From Alphaproteobacteria bacterium (GTDB lineage: Bacteria; Pseudomonadota; Alphaproteobacteria; CAAHEQ01; UBA3637), in NCBI GenBank assembly GCA_017467335.1, contig JAFTSJ010000034.1, forward strand, positions 1 to 56,971: a stretch of 56,971 nucleotides of DNA, read 5' to 3'. Positions 1 to 10,231 of the stretch are shown in pieces. Below the pieces are notes generated by a model. That model saw nothing but the letters and a program-made list of their open reading frames with translations, was not told the origin of the DNA and searched no databases. The number at the start of each line of letters is the position of its first letter. The stretch's first letter is position 1. A program made the translations under genes and the position numbers.

Positions 1-1
1 A

Positions 2-301
2 ATCGGTAAAACCGTTGAAATGGTTTGTCAACTTGAAACCGGTGTTGCAAGTACAAAATTGGTAACACTGGAACGTATCGCAAAGGTCTTAGGGATTGAA
101 CCTTACCAATTGTTGTTACCGAAACAATATCCGAATTTTGACCGTTTCCCAAATGAATTAAATGATCTTTTGGTCCTTTTAGAAAAACAAAATGTTGATT
201 TCTTGTCGTCTTTTAAAGTCATGTTAGAACATGTGGTGGCTGTGGATAAAAACGAAGATAAGGAAAAGAAAAAAAATAAAAAAGAAAATAAATCTGAATA
301 A
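2..301 (+). CDS. XRE-family HTH regulator, C-terminal part (cut by left edge)
   Basis: The reading frame is open from base 2, so the true start lies outside the window. The visible part begins IGKTVEMVCQLETG and continues with a leucine-rich helix ending in LGIEPYQLL. This matches the second half of a Cro/CI-type helix-turn-helix (recognition helix, then the ErG and LGI segments). After the HTH come about 50 residues and then a very Lys/Glu-rich tail. It probably binds DNA as a small repressor; its target is unknown. It is convergent with the glycosyltransferase gene and the two share a hairpin terminator. The fold call is fairly safe; the function is not. Confidence 0.6.
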   Translation: MGKTVEMVCQLETGVASTKLVTLERIAKVLGIEPYQLLLPKQYPNFDRFPNELNDLLVLLEKQNVDFLSSFKVMLEHVVAVDKNEDKEKKKNKKENKSE

Positions 302-322
302 TAAGTAAATATATCCAAAACA

Positions 323-352
323 AAAAAAGTCCTGTCTTTTCAGGACTTTTTT
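323..352. terminator. Bidirectional rho-independent terminator
   Basis: A GTCCTG/CAGGAC stem with a six-base loop is flanked by an A-run on the left and a T-run on the right. Read on either strand it gives a hairpin followed by a U-tract. It lies between the convergent XRE gene and the glycosyltransferase gene. Confidence 0.8.
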
Positions 353-354
353 AA

Positions 355-1341
355 TTAAAGTATCGTCATAACCCACCGAGCCGGATTAGACGTTTTACAA
401 TGCAACAACAGATATAATGTTAACTTATGATGCAATTTTAATCCGTCATAAGAAATTATCCCTTCAGCAAATAATGGCTTAACCAATTCTTGAATAGCAT
501 TAAACAAACGTATTCTTTCTTGTTTATTTTTCTGTTTACGAATAGCTTGATTAACCATCATTTTAAATCGACCATTTAATACTTTTTTTCGAACAGCAGG
601 AACTAAATCCGGTCGTAATTTTGCCGTTTGGGTGGCAATATGACGGATTAACTGTCCATAACTTTGTACTTTTTGAATCGAAAAAGATGTACGCATAATA
701 GATGATAAATTAGAATAGTAATAATATAACGGGTAATTTGTGATAGCAACTTTATGTACCAACATCATCAATATTGTTGTAAAGGGAACATCTTCAAAGT
801 AAATACGTTCAACGAATCTTAATTCCTTTAATGAGCTGTGACGATATAATTTAAAACAAGCACTTGTTCGTATTTTTTTACTACTCAAAAACATTTCTAT
901 CGGATTATTAACAATTTCAATTTTAGCGTGAAATTGAGATAAATCAGGAAATAATCCGGTATTTTTACTTTTCGTGGCAATCCATTCACAGGTCGCAACG
1001 TCTGCTTGTGTTTCGGTAATAACTTCATATAATTTTTTTAAAAAGTCAGGATGATAATAGTCATCAGAATCACAAAATGCAATAAATTCACCCCGAGCCA
1101 TATCTAAACCGGTATTGCGAGCTCCTGATAATCCCTTATTTTTTTGATGAACGACTCGAATGCGATTATCCTTAGCAGCATACATTTCAAGAATTGAACC
1201 GCTTTCATCAGTTGACCCATCATCAACACCAATAATTTCAAAATCTGAAAAACTTTGAGATAAGATACTATCAAGGCAACCGGATAGATATTCTTCAATA
1301 TTATAAATCGGAACAATAACAGAAATTAAGGGCTTACTCAT
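355..1341 (-). CDS. Glycosyltransferase family 2
   Basis: The 328-residue protein opens with ISVIVPIYNIEEYL, has VDDGSTDES near residue 40 and a CDSDD metal/nucleotide-sugar motif near residue 90. This is the GT-A fold of GT2 enzymes, which transfer sugars from nucleotide-sugars to cell-surface glycans. No clear transmembrane segment is seen, so it is probably cytoplasmic or peripheral. An AAAGGA ribosome binding site sits upstream of the ATG. It is the last gene of a minus-strand series and ends at a strong hairpin. The acceptor and sugar cannot be read from sequence. Confidence 0.85.
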   Translation of the reverse strand: MSKPLISVIVPIYNIEEYLSGCLDSILSQSFSDFEIIGVDDGSTDESGSILEMYAAKDNRIRVVHQKNKGLSGARNTGLDMARGEFIAFCDSDDYYHPDFLKKLYEVITETQADVATCEWIATKSKNTGLFPDLSQFHAKIEIVNNPIEMFLSSKKIRTSACFKLYRHSSLKELRFVERIYFEDVPFTTILMMLVHKVAITNYPLYYYYSNLSSIMRTSFSIQKVQSYGQLIRHIATQTAKLRPDLVPAVRKKVLNGRFKMMVNQAIRKQKNKQERIRLFNAIQELVKPLFAEGIISYDGLKLHHKLTLYLLLHCKTSNPARWVMTIL

Positions 1342-1402
1342 TTACTTTTCCTTTCATTTTGGGGTCATAATATCCCTTTAAAGGATAAATTGCAAGAAAA
1401 TT

Positions 1403-1747
1403 TTAGAGGCAGGTTCCCTTTGTATTCACACGATTAACGATTGATTTTTCTATTTCAAATATTGTTGTACATGTTGCCGGAGTATAATATCCTTCAACAA
1501 CGGTAATTGATTCAGGGGTAAATGATACATCAGATGTCGGTGGCGTATAATTTTTATACTGTGTTGTATAAACATAATATGTTACTCCGTTTTTAACAAA
1601 ACTTTCATTCGGTTGTCCCAATAGGCGTATAACATCACTTTGTGTTTTACCAACCATGGCATGTAATGAAACTTGATTAAATTGAAGTTCTATCGCTGTA
1701 CAGGAACACAGCAGACAGCAAATAACAAAAAGAATACTTTTTTTCAT
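1403..1747 (-). CDS. Small lipoprotein, SmpA/BamE-like motif
   Basis: The start was set at the internal ATG (MKKSILFV) because AGGAGG lies just upstream. A longer version would run into the previous gene and lacks this signal. The N-terminus is a short lipoprotein signal ending in a Cys-rich lipobox-like stretch (LLCSC). The mature part contains GKTQSDVIRLLGQPN, resembling the 'Gxt..eV...lG.P' signature of small outer-membrane lipoproteins of the SmpA/OmlA kind. The protein is about 114 residues. It is probably exported and lipidated. The resemblance is too short to call it BamE itself. Confidence 0.65.
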   Translation of the reverse strand: MKKSILFVICCLLCSCTAIELQFNQVSLHAMVGKTQSDVIRLLGQPNESFVKNGVTYYVYTTQYKNYTPPTSDVSFTPESITVVEGYYTPATCTTIFEIEKSIVNRVNTKGTCL

Positions 1748-1799
1748 AAATCCTCCTCGATTATTAAAATAAGATTCTTTTTTATATCTGCAATATATC

Positions 1800-3602
1800 T
1801 TAATTATTGTGTCTCTTTTGACACACAAACAGCACGCCTTTTTCTGTAGATTTACCTTCTTTTCTTAAATCAATCTTGTGTATTTGTTTCGCAACAAGAT
1901 TATATTTTTCTAAAATCGATTGAATATATGTTTCACGATATTGATAACGTCCTTGTAGAGAAAGCCAGATATCTTCCTTTTGTGTTTGTTCAATACTAAA
2001 CAGAAAATATCCATCGTCTGTTAAACAATGAGAAACCCTTTGTATCAAAGGGGTAACATCTGCTAAATAATTTGTTAATTCAACAGCCACAATTAAATCA
2101 TATCGGATGTGTATTTCATCTAAATACGTGTGTATATCTTGATGAATAAGATTGCTGTAAACACCTTGTTTTGCTGCAATTTTCAGCATTTTTTCAGAAA
2201 TATCAACGCCTGTAAGATTTTTAAACGGTTTATTTAAAAGTGTACCGAATTTACCTGTACCACATGCTAAATCTAAAATATTTTCAAATGATTGTTGAGG
2301 CAAATTATCTATCAAATGAATAACCGTATCTAAAACCGTAGATTCAAGATGATGCATTGTATCGTCATACGTTTCTGCAAACGAATCAAATAACATTTTG
2401 ACATAATTATTTAAATATGTATTATCTTTTTGATTATGTGTTAAAGCATTTAAGACATGTCGGGCAATATTATTTTCAGAAAAATGCTTAACCCATCCTT
2501 TTGCGAAATTCAGTGCTTCTTTATATCCCTTTTTATTGAGCTCAGCTAAACAAGATAAGGTATTAGCAATTCTAAAATCAATCAGTTCGGGGTGTGATTT
2601 TAAAGTTAAAATATTAAAGTATAAGCCTGCTGCTTCGCTGTATTCTCCCATTTCTTCCAAAATCATGGCTAAATTATATAAAGAAGAAATATGATGCGGG
2701 TTAATCAGTAAAGCCGACCGATAATGTTCTAATCCTTCCGCTTTTCTGTCTTGTTTACACAAAGCAATAGCTAAATTATGATGTGCCTGTAAAAAATCAC
2801 AATCTAACGCCAACGCTTTTTTATAATATTCTTCTGCTCGGCGGTAATTATTCTGTTTTAAATATAAATTCGCTAAATTAGCAAAAGAATCAGGGGCATA
2901 TGAATCAATATCAATCGCTTCTTCATACGTTTTTTGAGCTGTACCGCATAAATCTAATTTTTCTAAAATTAACCCTTTTTCATTGAGAAAAGATGCTGTT
3001 TTGTAAATTTTTAATACCTTTGTTATCCAGTCCAACGCCTCTTTATAATAACCACACAATCTATTTTGAACAGCTAATTGATAGTAAAGTTCCGTGTTAT
3101 TATGTTCAGACTGATTAGCTTGATTCAAAATTGATAAAGCCTGTTCATGATTTTCCTTTTGTCGTTCAAGTAAGGCCAATCCGATTAAGGCATTCTGGCA
3201 ATTTGAATCATGCTTTAATGTTTCTTCAAATGCACTTTTTGCAAAATCATTTTGTCCTTTTTGCAAATAAATATAACCGATTTGAGATAATACCAATGGA
3301 TTATTTTTATATTTTTCATAAAAAGACAACGCTTCATCTAATCGACCGTCTTTTTGTAATACACCCGCCAAAGCCAATTCATATTGTTGTGAATTAGGAT
3401 ATAATTTAACAGCTTCATACAATAACTTTTCCGCCGGTTCTAACGCATTTGAACGATAGGCAATCAATCCCAATAAATATAAGGCATCTCCGTTAGAAGG
3501 AGAAATTGTTAAAATATCTCGAACTAATTCCTCGGCTGTTTCAAAATCATTTTGATTGTAGGCATAAAAAGCCATATCTAATGTTGTATCTATATTTGTC
3601 AT
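1800..3602 (-). CDS. TPR-repeat protein fused to a SAM-dependent methyltransferase
   Basis: In this 600-residue protein the first ~370 residues are tandem tetratricopeptide repeats, with recurrent A..LY.L..... and YPNS/HHNLA type helices. The C-terminal ~200 residues carry a class I methyltransferase: LDLACGTGKFG (motif I), then VDISEKMLK. TPR-methyltransferase fusions occur in Alphaproteobacteria, where the TPR part probably presents the substrate. The gene starts 12 bases after rodA and so looks like the distal gene of the elongasome operon. Substrate unknown; a role in cell shape is guilt by association. Confidence 0.8.
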   Translation of the reverse strand: MTNIDTTLDMAFYAYNQNDFETAEELVRDILTISPSNGDALYLLGLIAYRSNALEPAEKLLYEAVKLYPNSQQYELALAGVLQKDGRLDEALSFYEKYKNNPLVLSQIGYIYLQKGQNDFAKSAFEETLKHDSNCQNALIGLALLERQKENHEQALSILNQANQSEHNNTELYYQLAVQNRLCGYYKEALDWITKVLKIYKTASFLNEKGLILEKLDLCGTAQKTYEEAIDIDSYAPDSFANLANLYLKQNNYRRAEEYYKKALALDCDFLQAHHNLAIALCKQDRKAEGLEHYRSALLINPHHISSLYNLAMILEEMGEYSEAAGLYFNILTLKSHPELIDFRIANTLSCLAELNKKGYKEALNFAKGWVKHFSENNIARHVLNALTHNQKDNTYLNNYVKMLFDSFAETYDDTMHHLESTVLDTVIHLIDNLPQQSFENILDLACGTGKFGTLLNKPFKNLTGVDISEKMLKIAAKQGVYSNLIHQDIHTYLDEIHIRYDLIVAVELTNYLADVTPLIQRVSHCLTDDGYFLFSIEQTQKEDIWLSLQGRYQYRETYIQSILEKYNLVAKQIHKIDLRKEGKSTEKGVLFVCQKRHNN

Positions 3603-3614
3603 TTTATTTTCTCA

Positions 3615-4778
3615 TTATTCGTCTTCGATTGAGCCTCGTCTTCCTATAACCATATCTCGATTGATATAAACAGATTGTATCAATCCAAAACCCAAAAATA
3701 ATGTCATCATAGCCGTTCCACCGTAAGAAACCAGCGGTAACGGAACACCAACAACCGGTAATAATCCCATAACCATACCAATATTGATGAAAACATATAA
3801 AGCAAAATTAACGGTCAAGCCAATGGCTAATACTTTTCCAAAAAAACTGTTACATCTAAAACTGATATAAAATCCGTATAATATAATAATTAAATATAAA
3901 CAAATAAGTGAAGCAGACCCAAAAAAACCAAATTCTTCGGATAAAACGGTAAAAATAAAATCTGTTTGCTTTTCCGGTAGGAAATTTAAACGACTTTGGG
4001 TACTTTCCATAAAGCCTTTACCGAAAAGCCCTCCCGACCCTAATGTTATTTTTGATTGCATGATATGATAACCGGCTCCTAATGGGTCATTTTCAGGATT
4101 TAAAAACGTTAAAACACGTTGTTTTTGGTAATCGTGCAAAAAACTCCATAAAATAGGAATACATCCGGAAACGGTAATCAAAACAATTAAAAATTTCCAC
4201 ACCTGTACCCCGACAACAAAAAAAATAGCACCGGTTGCAAAAACCAGCATAAGAGCCGTTCCTAAATCAGGTTGCATCAATATCAATGAAACAGGTAATA
4301 TCATCATCAACGCCGGTGGTATCATATACTGTATTGAATGAATATCTGACAAAGATGAACTATGAAAATATTTTGACAAGGCTAAAATTAAGGCAATTTT
4401 CATAACTTCAGAAGGTTGTAAATTGATAAAACCCAAATTTAACCAACGTTGTGCCCCCATGCCGACATGACCGAATAAAGCAACACCTATCAACAATAAA
4501 ATACCGATACCATATATCCAATAGGCATATTTCATCCATATTCTTAAATTAACAAATGATACAAAAATTAAAACCCCTAAGCTTAATAAAAAACGCAAAA
4601 ATTGGCGACTGGCCCATGGTTGCCAATGACCGTTTGCGGCAGAATATAAAATACCAATACCGATAAAAACAACAGAACATATTAAAAACAGATATTTATA
4701 ATTAAATCGTTTTATTTTATCAATAAATGATAAATTATAATTTTTTAAATAACAATTTCTTTCTTTAAAAAAACTCAT
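3615..4778 (-). CDS. rodA: Rod shape-determining SEDS glycosyltransferase RodA
   Basis: This is a polytopic membrane protein of 387 residues with the SEDS family landmarks: GAQRWLNLGFINLQPSEV in the middle, GSGGLFGKG, NFLPEKQTDFIF and a C-terminal PLVSYGG. RodA polymerises lipid II glycan strands in the elongasome together with PBP2. The start is the ATG one base after the PBP2 stop (TAACATG), with AAAGGAT upstream. The longer open frame reads back into the PBP2 gene and was rejected. Confidence 0.95.
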   Translation of the reverse strand: MSFFKERNCYLKNYNLSFIDKIKRFNYKYLFLICSVVFIGIGILYSAANGHWQPWASRQFLRFLLSLGVLIFVSFVNLRIWMKYAYWIYGIGILLLIGVALFGHVGMGAQRWLNLGFINLQPSEVMKIALILALSKYFHSSSLSDIHSIQYMIPPALMMILPVSLILMQPDLGTALMLVFATGAIFFVVGVQVWKFLIVLITVSGCIPILWSFLHDYQKQRVLTFLNPENDPLGAGYHIMQSKITLGSGGLFGKGFMESTQSRLNFLPEKQTDFIFTVLSEEFGFFGSASLICLYLIIILYGFYISFRCNSFFGKVLAIGLTVNFALYVFINIGMVMGLLPVVGVPLPLVSYGGTAMMTLFLGFGLIQSVYINRDMVIGRRGSIEDE

Positions 4779-4779
4779 G

Positions 4780-6624
4780 TTATTTATCCTTTTTGATTGA
4801 ATTTTCAGATGGATACAATCGTAAAACTTCCTGCATGATATCCGAAGCAATCGGAGCGGCAGAAGACGATCCCCCGCCTCCATGTTCTACAACAACAACA
4901 ATGGCAAAGCGAGGCTTAGCAATCGGAGCAAACGCAGCAAACATACCATGATCTCGATATTTCCATGGTAATTTATCTTGTGATATAACTCCTGAATGGC
5001 GTTCTTTCATAGAAATACGCCTAACTTGTGTACTAGCCGTTTTACCAGCCATTTTCTGACCATTCATGTCAAATTGAACTTTATAAGCCGTCCCCCCCTT
5101 TTTATTGACAACCATATCCATTCCGTTTTTAACTATCTGAATGTGTTTTTGATTAAATCCCAAATATGCTGAAGCCCTTTGAATATTACTATCTTTGATA
5201 AGTGTCATGTTTAATTTTTTACCACCATTGGCAATTTGAGCAACTGCCCGAGCCATCTGTATCGGAGTAGCTGTTAAAAACCCCTGCCCGATACTTAAAT
5301 TAAGTGTATCACCCATCCGCCAATTATCTTTATGATGAGATTTTTTCCATAACGGAGAAGGAAGCAAACCGTTTTTTTCTCCCGTTAGCATAAGTGATGT
5401 TTCTTCTCCAAATCCCAATCTTTGAGCAACTTCCAAAATTTTTTCAACCCCTATTTCCTGTGCAACTTGATAAAAATAAACATCACAAGAATACATCAAT
5501 GCTTCTTCAATTGTTAAATGTTCATGACCGTATCGTTTCCAACAATGAAAATATTGATTACCCAATTGCAATCGTCCCGAACAAAATATCTTTCGTTGTG
5601 GGGTAATATAACCACTTTCCAAACCGGCTAAGGCTACAACTAATTTAAAAATAGAACCGGGGGAATACATACCGTTTATAGCCTTATTTTGAAGCGGTTT
5701 TTTTTCATTATCAATAATATTACGCCACACTTTTGTCGGTATCGGCATTGTAAATACATTTGAATCAAATGAAGGCGTTGATACCATTGTTAAAATTTCA
5801 CCGGTATAAATATCCAGCACAACAACGGCTCCGGCGTCTTCTCCCATACGTTTGGTTGCAAATTTTTGCAATCGAGAATCAATCGTTAATGTAATATTTT
5901 CACCTTTGGATGGCTTTTCTTCTTCTAAAATCCGAACAGACCGACCATAAGCATTAATTTCTGTTTTTCGAATACCCGGTTTTCCCTTTAAACGGTCTTG
6001 TAATGATTCTTCAATACCAATTCGTCCAATTCGATATCCGGGTAAATCTAATAATGGATTATCCGGATCTTGTTCCATATCTTTATCTGATAATAACGAA
6101 ACATAACCAACAACATGTGAGGCATCTGCTTTCAAGGGATATAAGCGAGTTGTTTCTTCTTCAATATGAAGTCCAATTAAATCCGTTGCATTCATCTGCA
6201 ATAAGGCTGCTTCTTTAAAGGTTAAATTATCCTTTATCCGAATAGGCATAAATGCCCGTTTATGTTTAATTTCTTTAGCGATACGATGAATTTCTTCATC
6301 ATCTAACGGAATAATTTTACGAAAATTATCAAGTGTTCGTTGGTAATTTTTTGTTTCTTCACGGATTAAAACCGCTTGAAATTTTTTATGATTTTCAGCT
6401 AATCGTACACCGTTTCTGTCGTAAATAACACCTCGTGTCGGCAACGTTAACCGAATAGCCGTTCTGTTTTTTTCAGCTAATTGACGGTATTTATCGCCTT
6501 CAATAATCTGTAAATAAAACAGGCGAAAAATCAAAACACTTATCAATAAAACAAAAATGCCGATAAGAGCAAGAACCCGTTTATTTAAAATGCGAATACG
6601 TTCATATTTCCAAGGTGTACTCAT
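4780..6624 (-). CDS. mrdA: Penicillin-binding protein 2 (elongasome transpeptidase)
   Basis: The 614-residue class B PBP has one N-terminal membrane anchor (residues about 17-40) and a dimerisation domain opening TRGVIYDRNG. The transpeptidase domain has active-site S324 in SIFK, the SxN-type triad S379-C380-D381, and K528-T529-A530 in the third motif. That third motif is normally KTG or KSG, so Ala at its last position is unusual. PBP2 cross-links side-wall peptidoglycan with RodA and MreBCD. The ATG overlaps the mreD stop by four bases, so translation is probably coupled. Confidence 0.95.
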   Translation of the reverse strand: MSTPWKYERIRILNKRVLALIGIFVLLISVLIFRLFYLQIIEGDKYRQLAEKNRTAIRLTLPTRGVIYDRNGVRLAENHKKFQAVLIREETKNYQRTLDNFRKIIPLDDEEIHRIAKEIKHKRAFMPIRIKDNLTFKEAALLQMNATDLIGLHIEEETTRLYPLKADASHVVGYVSLLSDKDMEQDPDNPLLDLPGYRIGRIGIEESLQDRLKGKPGIRKTEINAYGRSVRILEEEKPSKGENITLTIDSRLQKFATKRMGEDAGAVVVLDIYTGEILTMVSTPSFDSNVFTMPIPTKVWRNIIDNEKKPLQNKAINGMYSPGSIFKLVVALAGLESGYITPQRKIFCSGRLQLGNQYFHCWKRYGHEHLTIEEALMYSCDVYFYQVAQEIGVEKILEVAQRLGFGEETSLMLTGEKNGLLPSPLWKKSHHKDNWRMGDTLNLSIGQGFLTATPIQMARAVAQIANGGKKLNMTLIKDSNIQRASAYLGFNQKHIQIVKNGMDMVVNKKGGTAYKVQFDMNGQKMAGKTASTQVRRISMKERHSGVISQDKLPWKYRDHGMFAAFAPIAKPRFAIVVVVEHGGGGSSSAAPIASDIMQEVLRLYPSENSIKKDK

Positions 6625-7127
6625 GCTTCATACTTCCCAATCAGACGATTAACATACCCGCAAATTGTTGCAATAAACGGATAGCAAATAATCAACAAAA
6701 CATATTCCGTTAATAAATAAATAAAATGCGGAATATGGCCATACATCACTTTTAAAAGAAGCAATCCGACAACGAATAATAATCCTGTTATTATAACATA
6801 TACAATCCATTGTTTTTTAAAAGACAAATGAATCAATTGATTGCGATTCAACTGTACAATCAAATAAAGAGTACAATATATAAACGGGGATAATCCAAAC
6901 GGAATACTTAATAAAAAATCGGCAAAAACGCCTAAAAAAAAGACTGTTATAATATTCAAAACTTTTGCATTAAAAATAGCAAAATAAAAGATAACACCCC
7001 ACAAATTACTCAAATATGATTGAGAAAATCCAAACACATCAAAAGAAAGGCTTTTCAACAAAATAAAAAACAACGCCAAAAAAAAAGGCATTTTTCTGAT
7101 AATGTTTTTTTTAAATTGATAATACAT
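6621..7127 (-). CDS. mreD: Rod shape-determining protein MreD
   Basis: A small hydrophobic protein of 168 residues with about five membrane helices. It lies between mreC and the PBP2 gene, the expected place for MreD. MreD is poorly conserved, so position and topology carry the call. The start was placed at the ATG overlapping the mreC stop (TGATG), with GGAG nine bases upstream. The ATG 18 bases further upstream has no ribosome binding site. Confidence 0.85.
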   Translation of the reverse strand: MYYQFKKNIIRKMPFFLALFFILLKSLSFDVFGFSQSYLSNLWGVIFYFAIFNAKVLNIITVFFLGVFADFLLSIPFGLSPFIYCTLYLIVQLNRNQLIHLSFKKQWIVYVIITGLLFVVGLLLLKVMYGHIPHFIYLLTEYVLLIICYPFIATICGYVNRLIGKYEA

Positions 7128-7993
7128 CAATTTTGCTCTCCACATTGACAGGGAAGTTCACTTGGCAACAAGCCGGTTAAATTAAAATCAATAGCTCTTA
7201 CAAATTCAAGATTTTGACTTTTTTCAAATAATTCTATTACATATTCACCATTATCAACCGATAAAACCCGTCCAATCGGTATGCCAGACGGATAAACACC
7301 GGCGTTACCTGATGTCATAACAAAATCTCCAACTTCTATACGTGTTTCTTCCGGTAATGAGGTTAGTTTAGGATATTGAGAATTATCACCAGTCAACATA
7401 CACTCTACTCGTTCCATTCCAACTAAAACCGGTAATCGTGAATAAAAATCTGTTACCTTTATGGCACGAGCCGTTGTTGAACCCACTTCAATAACATGTC
7501 CTAATAAACCATTATTTGTAACCAATACATCCCCTTTTTTTACACCGATATTGATTCCGCCGTTAATAATAACAGATTGAGAAAAGGGACTGTTATAATC
7601 GGCTAAAATACGCACAACATATTCTCGTCCTTGAGCAACCGGTTTATAATTCAATAATTGAGATAATTCTTTCTGATCAACAACCAACTTAAACGCTAAT
7701 TTTTGCCATGATTTTAAAATTTCATTTTCTTTTTTCAGTTGTTTATTTTCCTCGTAAACATTAAAAAAAGATGATACCGATTCCATTTTATCCTGAGCAA
7801 ATTGAACCGGATAAGATACAACAAAAATAACAGGAGCCATAAATTCCATTAGTTTTGTTTTTAATGAAATAACAACCGGTGCATTCATGGCTGTCAGAAC
7901 AAAAAGTATAAGTCCACCCAAAACAAACGGAACAGGAACCAACCGTTTTAATTGTGTTTTTGTCCGTTGTATCTTGAAAAACTTATTACTCAT
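7127..7993 (-). CDS. mreC: Rod shape-determining protein MreC
   Basis: The 288-residue bitopic protein has one N-terminal membrane helix (residues about 20-40), a coiled coil (about 68-95, ENKQLKKENEILK), then the beta-rich periplasmic MreC domain with INGGINIGVKKGDVLV and a GLLGHV motif. It organises PBP2 and RodA in the periplasm. It starts 10 bases after the mreB stop. Confidence 0.93.
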   Translation of the reverse strand: MSNKFFKIQRTKTQLKRLVPVPFVLGGLILFVLTAMNAPVVISLKTKLMEFMAPVIFVVSYPVQFAQDKMESVSSFFNVYEENKQLKKENEILKSWQKLAFKLVVDQKELSQLLNYKPVAQGREYVVRILADYNSPFSQSVIINGGINIGVKKGDVLVTNNGLLGHVIEVGSTTARAIKVTDFYSRLPVLVGMERVECMLTGDNSQYPKLTSLPEETRIEVGDFVMTSGNAGVYPSGIPIGRVLSVDNGEYVIELFEKSQNLEFVRAIDFNLTGLLPSELPCQCGEQN

Positions 7994-8003
7994 CAGAAAA
8001 AAG

Positions 8004-9140
<1,137 letters not shown>

Positions 9141-9309
9141 TTAACTTTTTTATTCTAAACCGATTATCAAAAACAGATAATATTTTTTTATTGACAAATG
9201 AATGATGATAAAAAGTATGTTTTTTTGTATAGTCATGGGTAAAATACCTCATTTTTTTTCGTATAAGGCACTCCAAAACAAAAACAATCCGCCAAAAGAA
9301 AAAAATTTC

Positions 9310-9338
9310 TTGACAAGGGAGTATTTTTTAGGTAAAAG
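9310..9338 (+). promoter_or_regulatory. Probable sigma70 promoter of tRNA-Thr
   Basis: TTGACA is followed after 17 bases by TAAAAG, ten bases before the mature tRNA 5' end. The -35 is consensus and the -10 is weak. The rest of 9123-9309 is AT-rich and shows no supported gene. Confidence 0.5.
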
Positions 9339-9347
9339 ACACCTATT

Positions 9348-9422
<75 letters not shown>

Positions 9423-9424
9423 TT

Positions 9425-9455
9425 AAAAAAAGTCCCGATTTTTGGGGCTTTTTTT
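9425..9455 (+). terminator. Rho-independent terminator after tRNA-Thr
   Basis: A GTCCC/GGGGC stem flanked by A- and T-runs immediately follows the tRNA CCA end and leaves a seven-T tail. The next 180 bases (to about 9640) have no gene; they hold only a short CTCACG/CGTGAG inverted repeat and the direct repeat listed separately. Confidence 0.8.
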
Positions 9456-9577
9456 AATGCGTATTGATAGTGGAAGCGGACTCACGGGGGCAACGTGAGG
9501 CCGAGCCGATAGTTGTACCCATCTCTTTTTTATCAGTGAATAAAAAGCTATATAAAAATTTATATTGAAAAAAATAT

Positions 9578-9607
9578 TTAGCTATGCTACCATTAGCTAT
9601 ACTACCA
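9578..9607 (+). repeat. Two tandem 15-bp direct repeats upstream of a broken gene
   Basis: TTAGCTATGCTACCA is followed directly by TTAGCTATACTACCA, with 14 of 15 bases identical. The pair ends 33 bases before the ATG at 9641. The second copy contains TATACT, which could serve as a -10 box, so the repeat may be an operator or part of a promoter. No function can be proven by eye. Confidence 0.5.
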
Positions 9608-9640
9608 GTTAAAAATATTTAAACTAAAAGGAGTGTATCT

Positions 9641-10147
9641 ATGAAACAAATAAATCCAAAAGAATATGTTGAAATGCGTTTAGCTGCCGGTGATAAACCG
9701 TAATTATATGCCAAAACAGCTCGTGTTAAGGCTCGTCTTGGCATTGTTGGAGAAGAAATTGTAACAAAGATGGCTGACGGTCATGTAGAAACAGTGAACA
9801 CAGTCAAAACAGCAGATGATATGGTTGTAACCAATCCGACAGGTGAAGAATATATTATTTCCGGTGAAACGTTCAGAAAAAGATATGAAAAAGATCCTGC
9901 CAATCCTGAATTATATCGTCCCAAAGGTGGTGCACAAGAATTTTTATTTTTAAAAGAAGACGTTGAATTTATTGCCCCATGGGGTGAAAAGATGTCTGTT
10001 AAAAAAGGTGGTGTTTTAAGTATTTCAGGACGTGGAACCGGGGATATTTATGGAATTCAACGGGACGAATTTAATAAAACATATAAACCTTGCGATAAAA
10101 ATGGAAATATTATAAAAATCATACCAAGAACAAGAGAAAGCAGATAA
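9641..10147 (+). pseudogene. Orphan gene interrupted by one in-frame TAA
   Basis: An ATG preceded by AAAGGAG opens MKQINPKEYVEMRLAAGDKP, then TAA at 9701. The same frame continues as LYAKTARVKARLG and runs to 10147. The downstream part contains NPTGEEYIISGETFRKRYE and a VEFIAPWGEKM segment, a coherent soluble domain with no recognised function. The coding quality on both sides of the stop, in one frame, argues for a recent nonsense change in a gene of about 168 codons. Restart at the ATG at 9770 would give a 125-residue product. No family could be assigned. Confidence 0.65.
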
Positions 10148-10231
10148 TATATCCATCAATAACTCTGGTGTCTTTTATAAAATAAATAAAAAGAGATTTT
10201 TATTTAGGGTTTTTGTTTTTTCTTTTTTTAA

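Noticed and set aside
4778..4883. Longer N-terminus for RodA
   Set aside because: The extra 35 residues are an alternative frame of the PBP2 gene; the ATG after TAAC has a proper ribosome binding site.
9701..9703. TAA as a reassigned or selenocysteine-like sense codon
   Set aside because: prfA is present and TAA ends many normal genes here. Selenocysteine uses TGA. A mutation or error is simpler.
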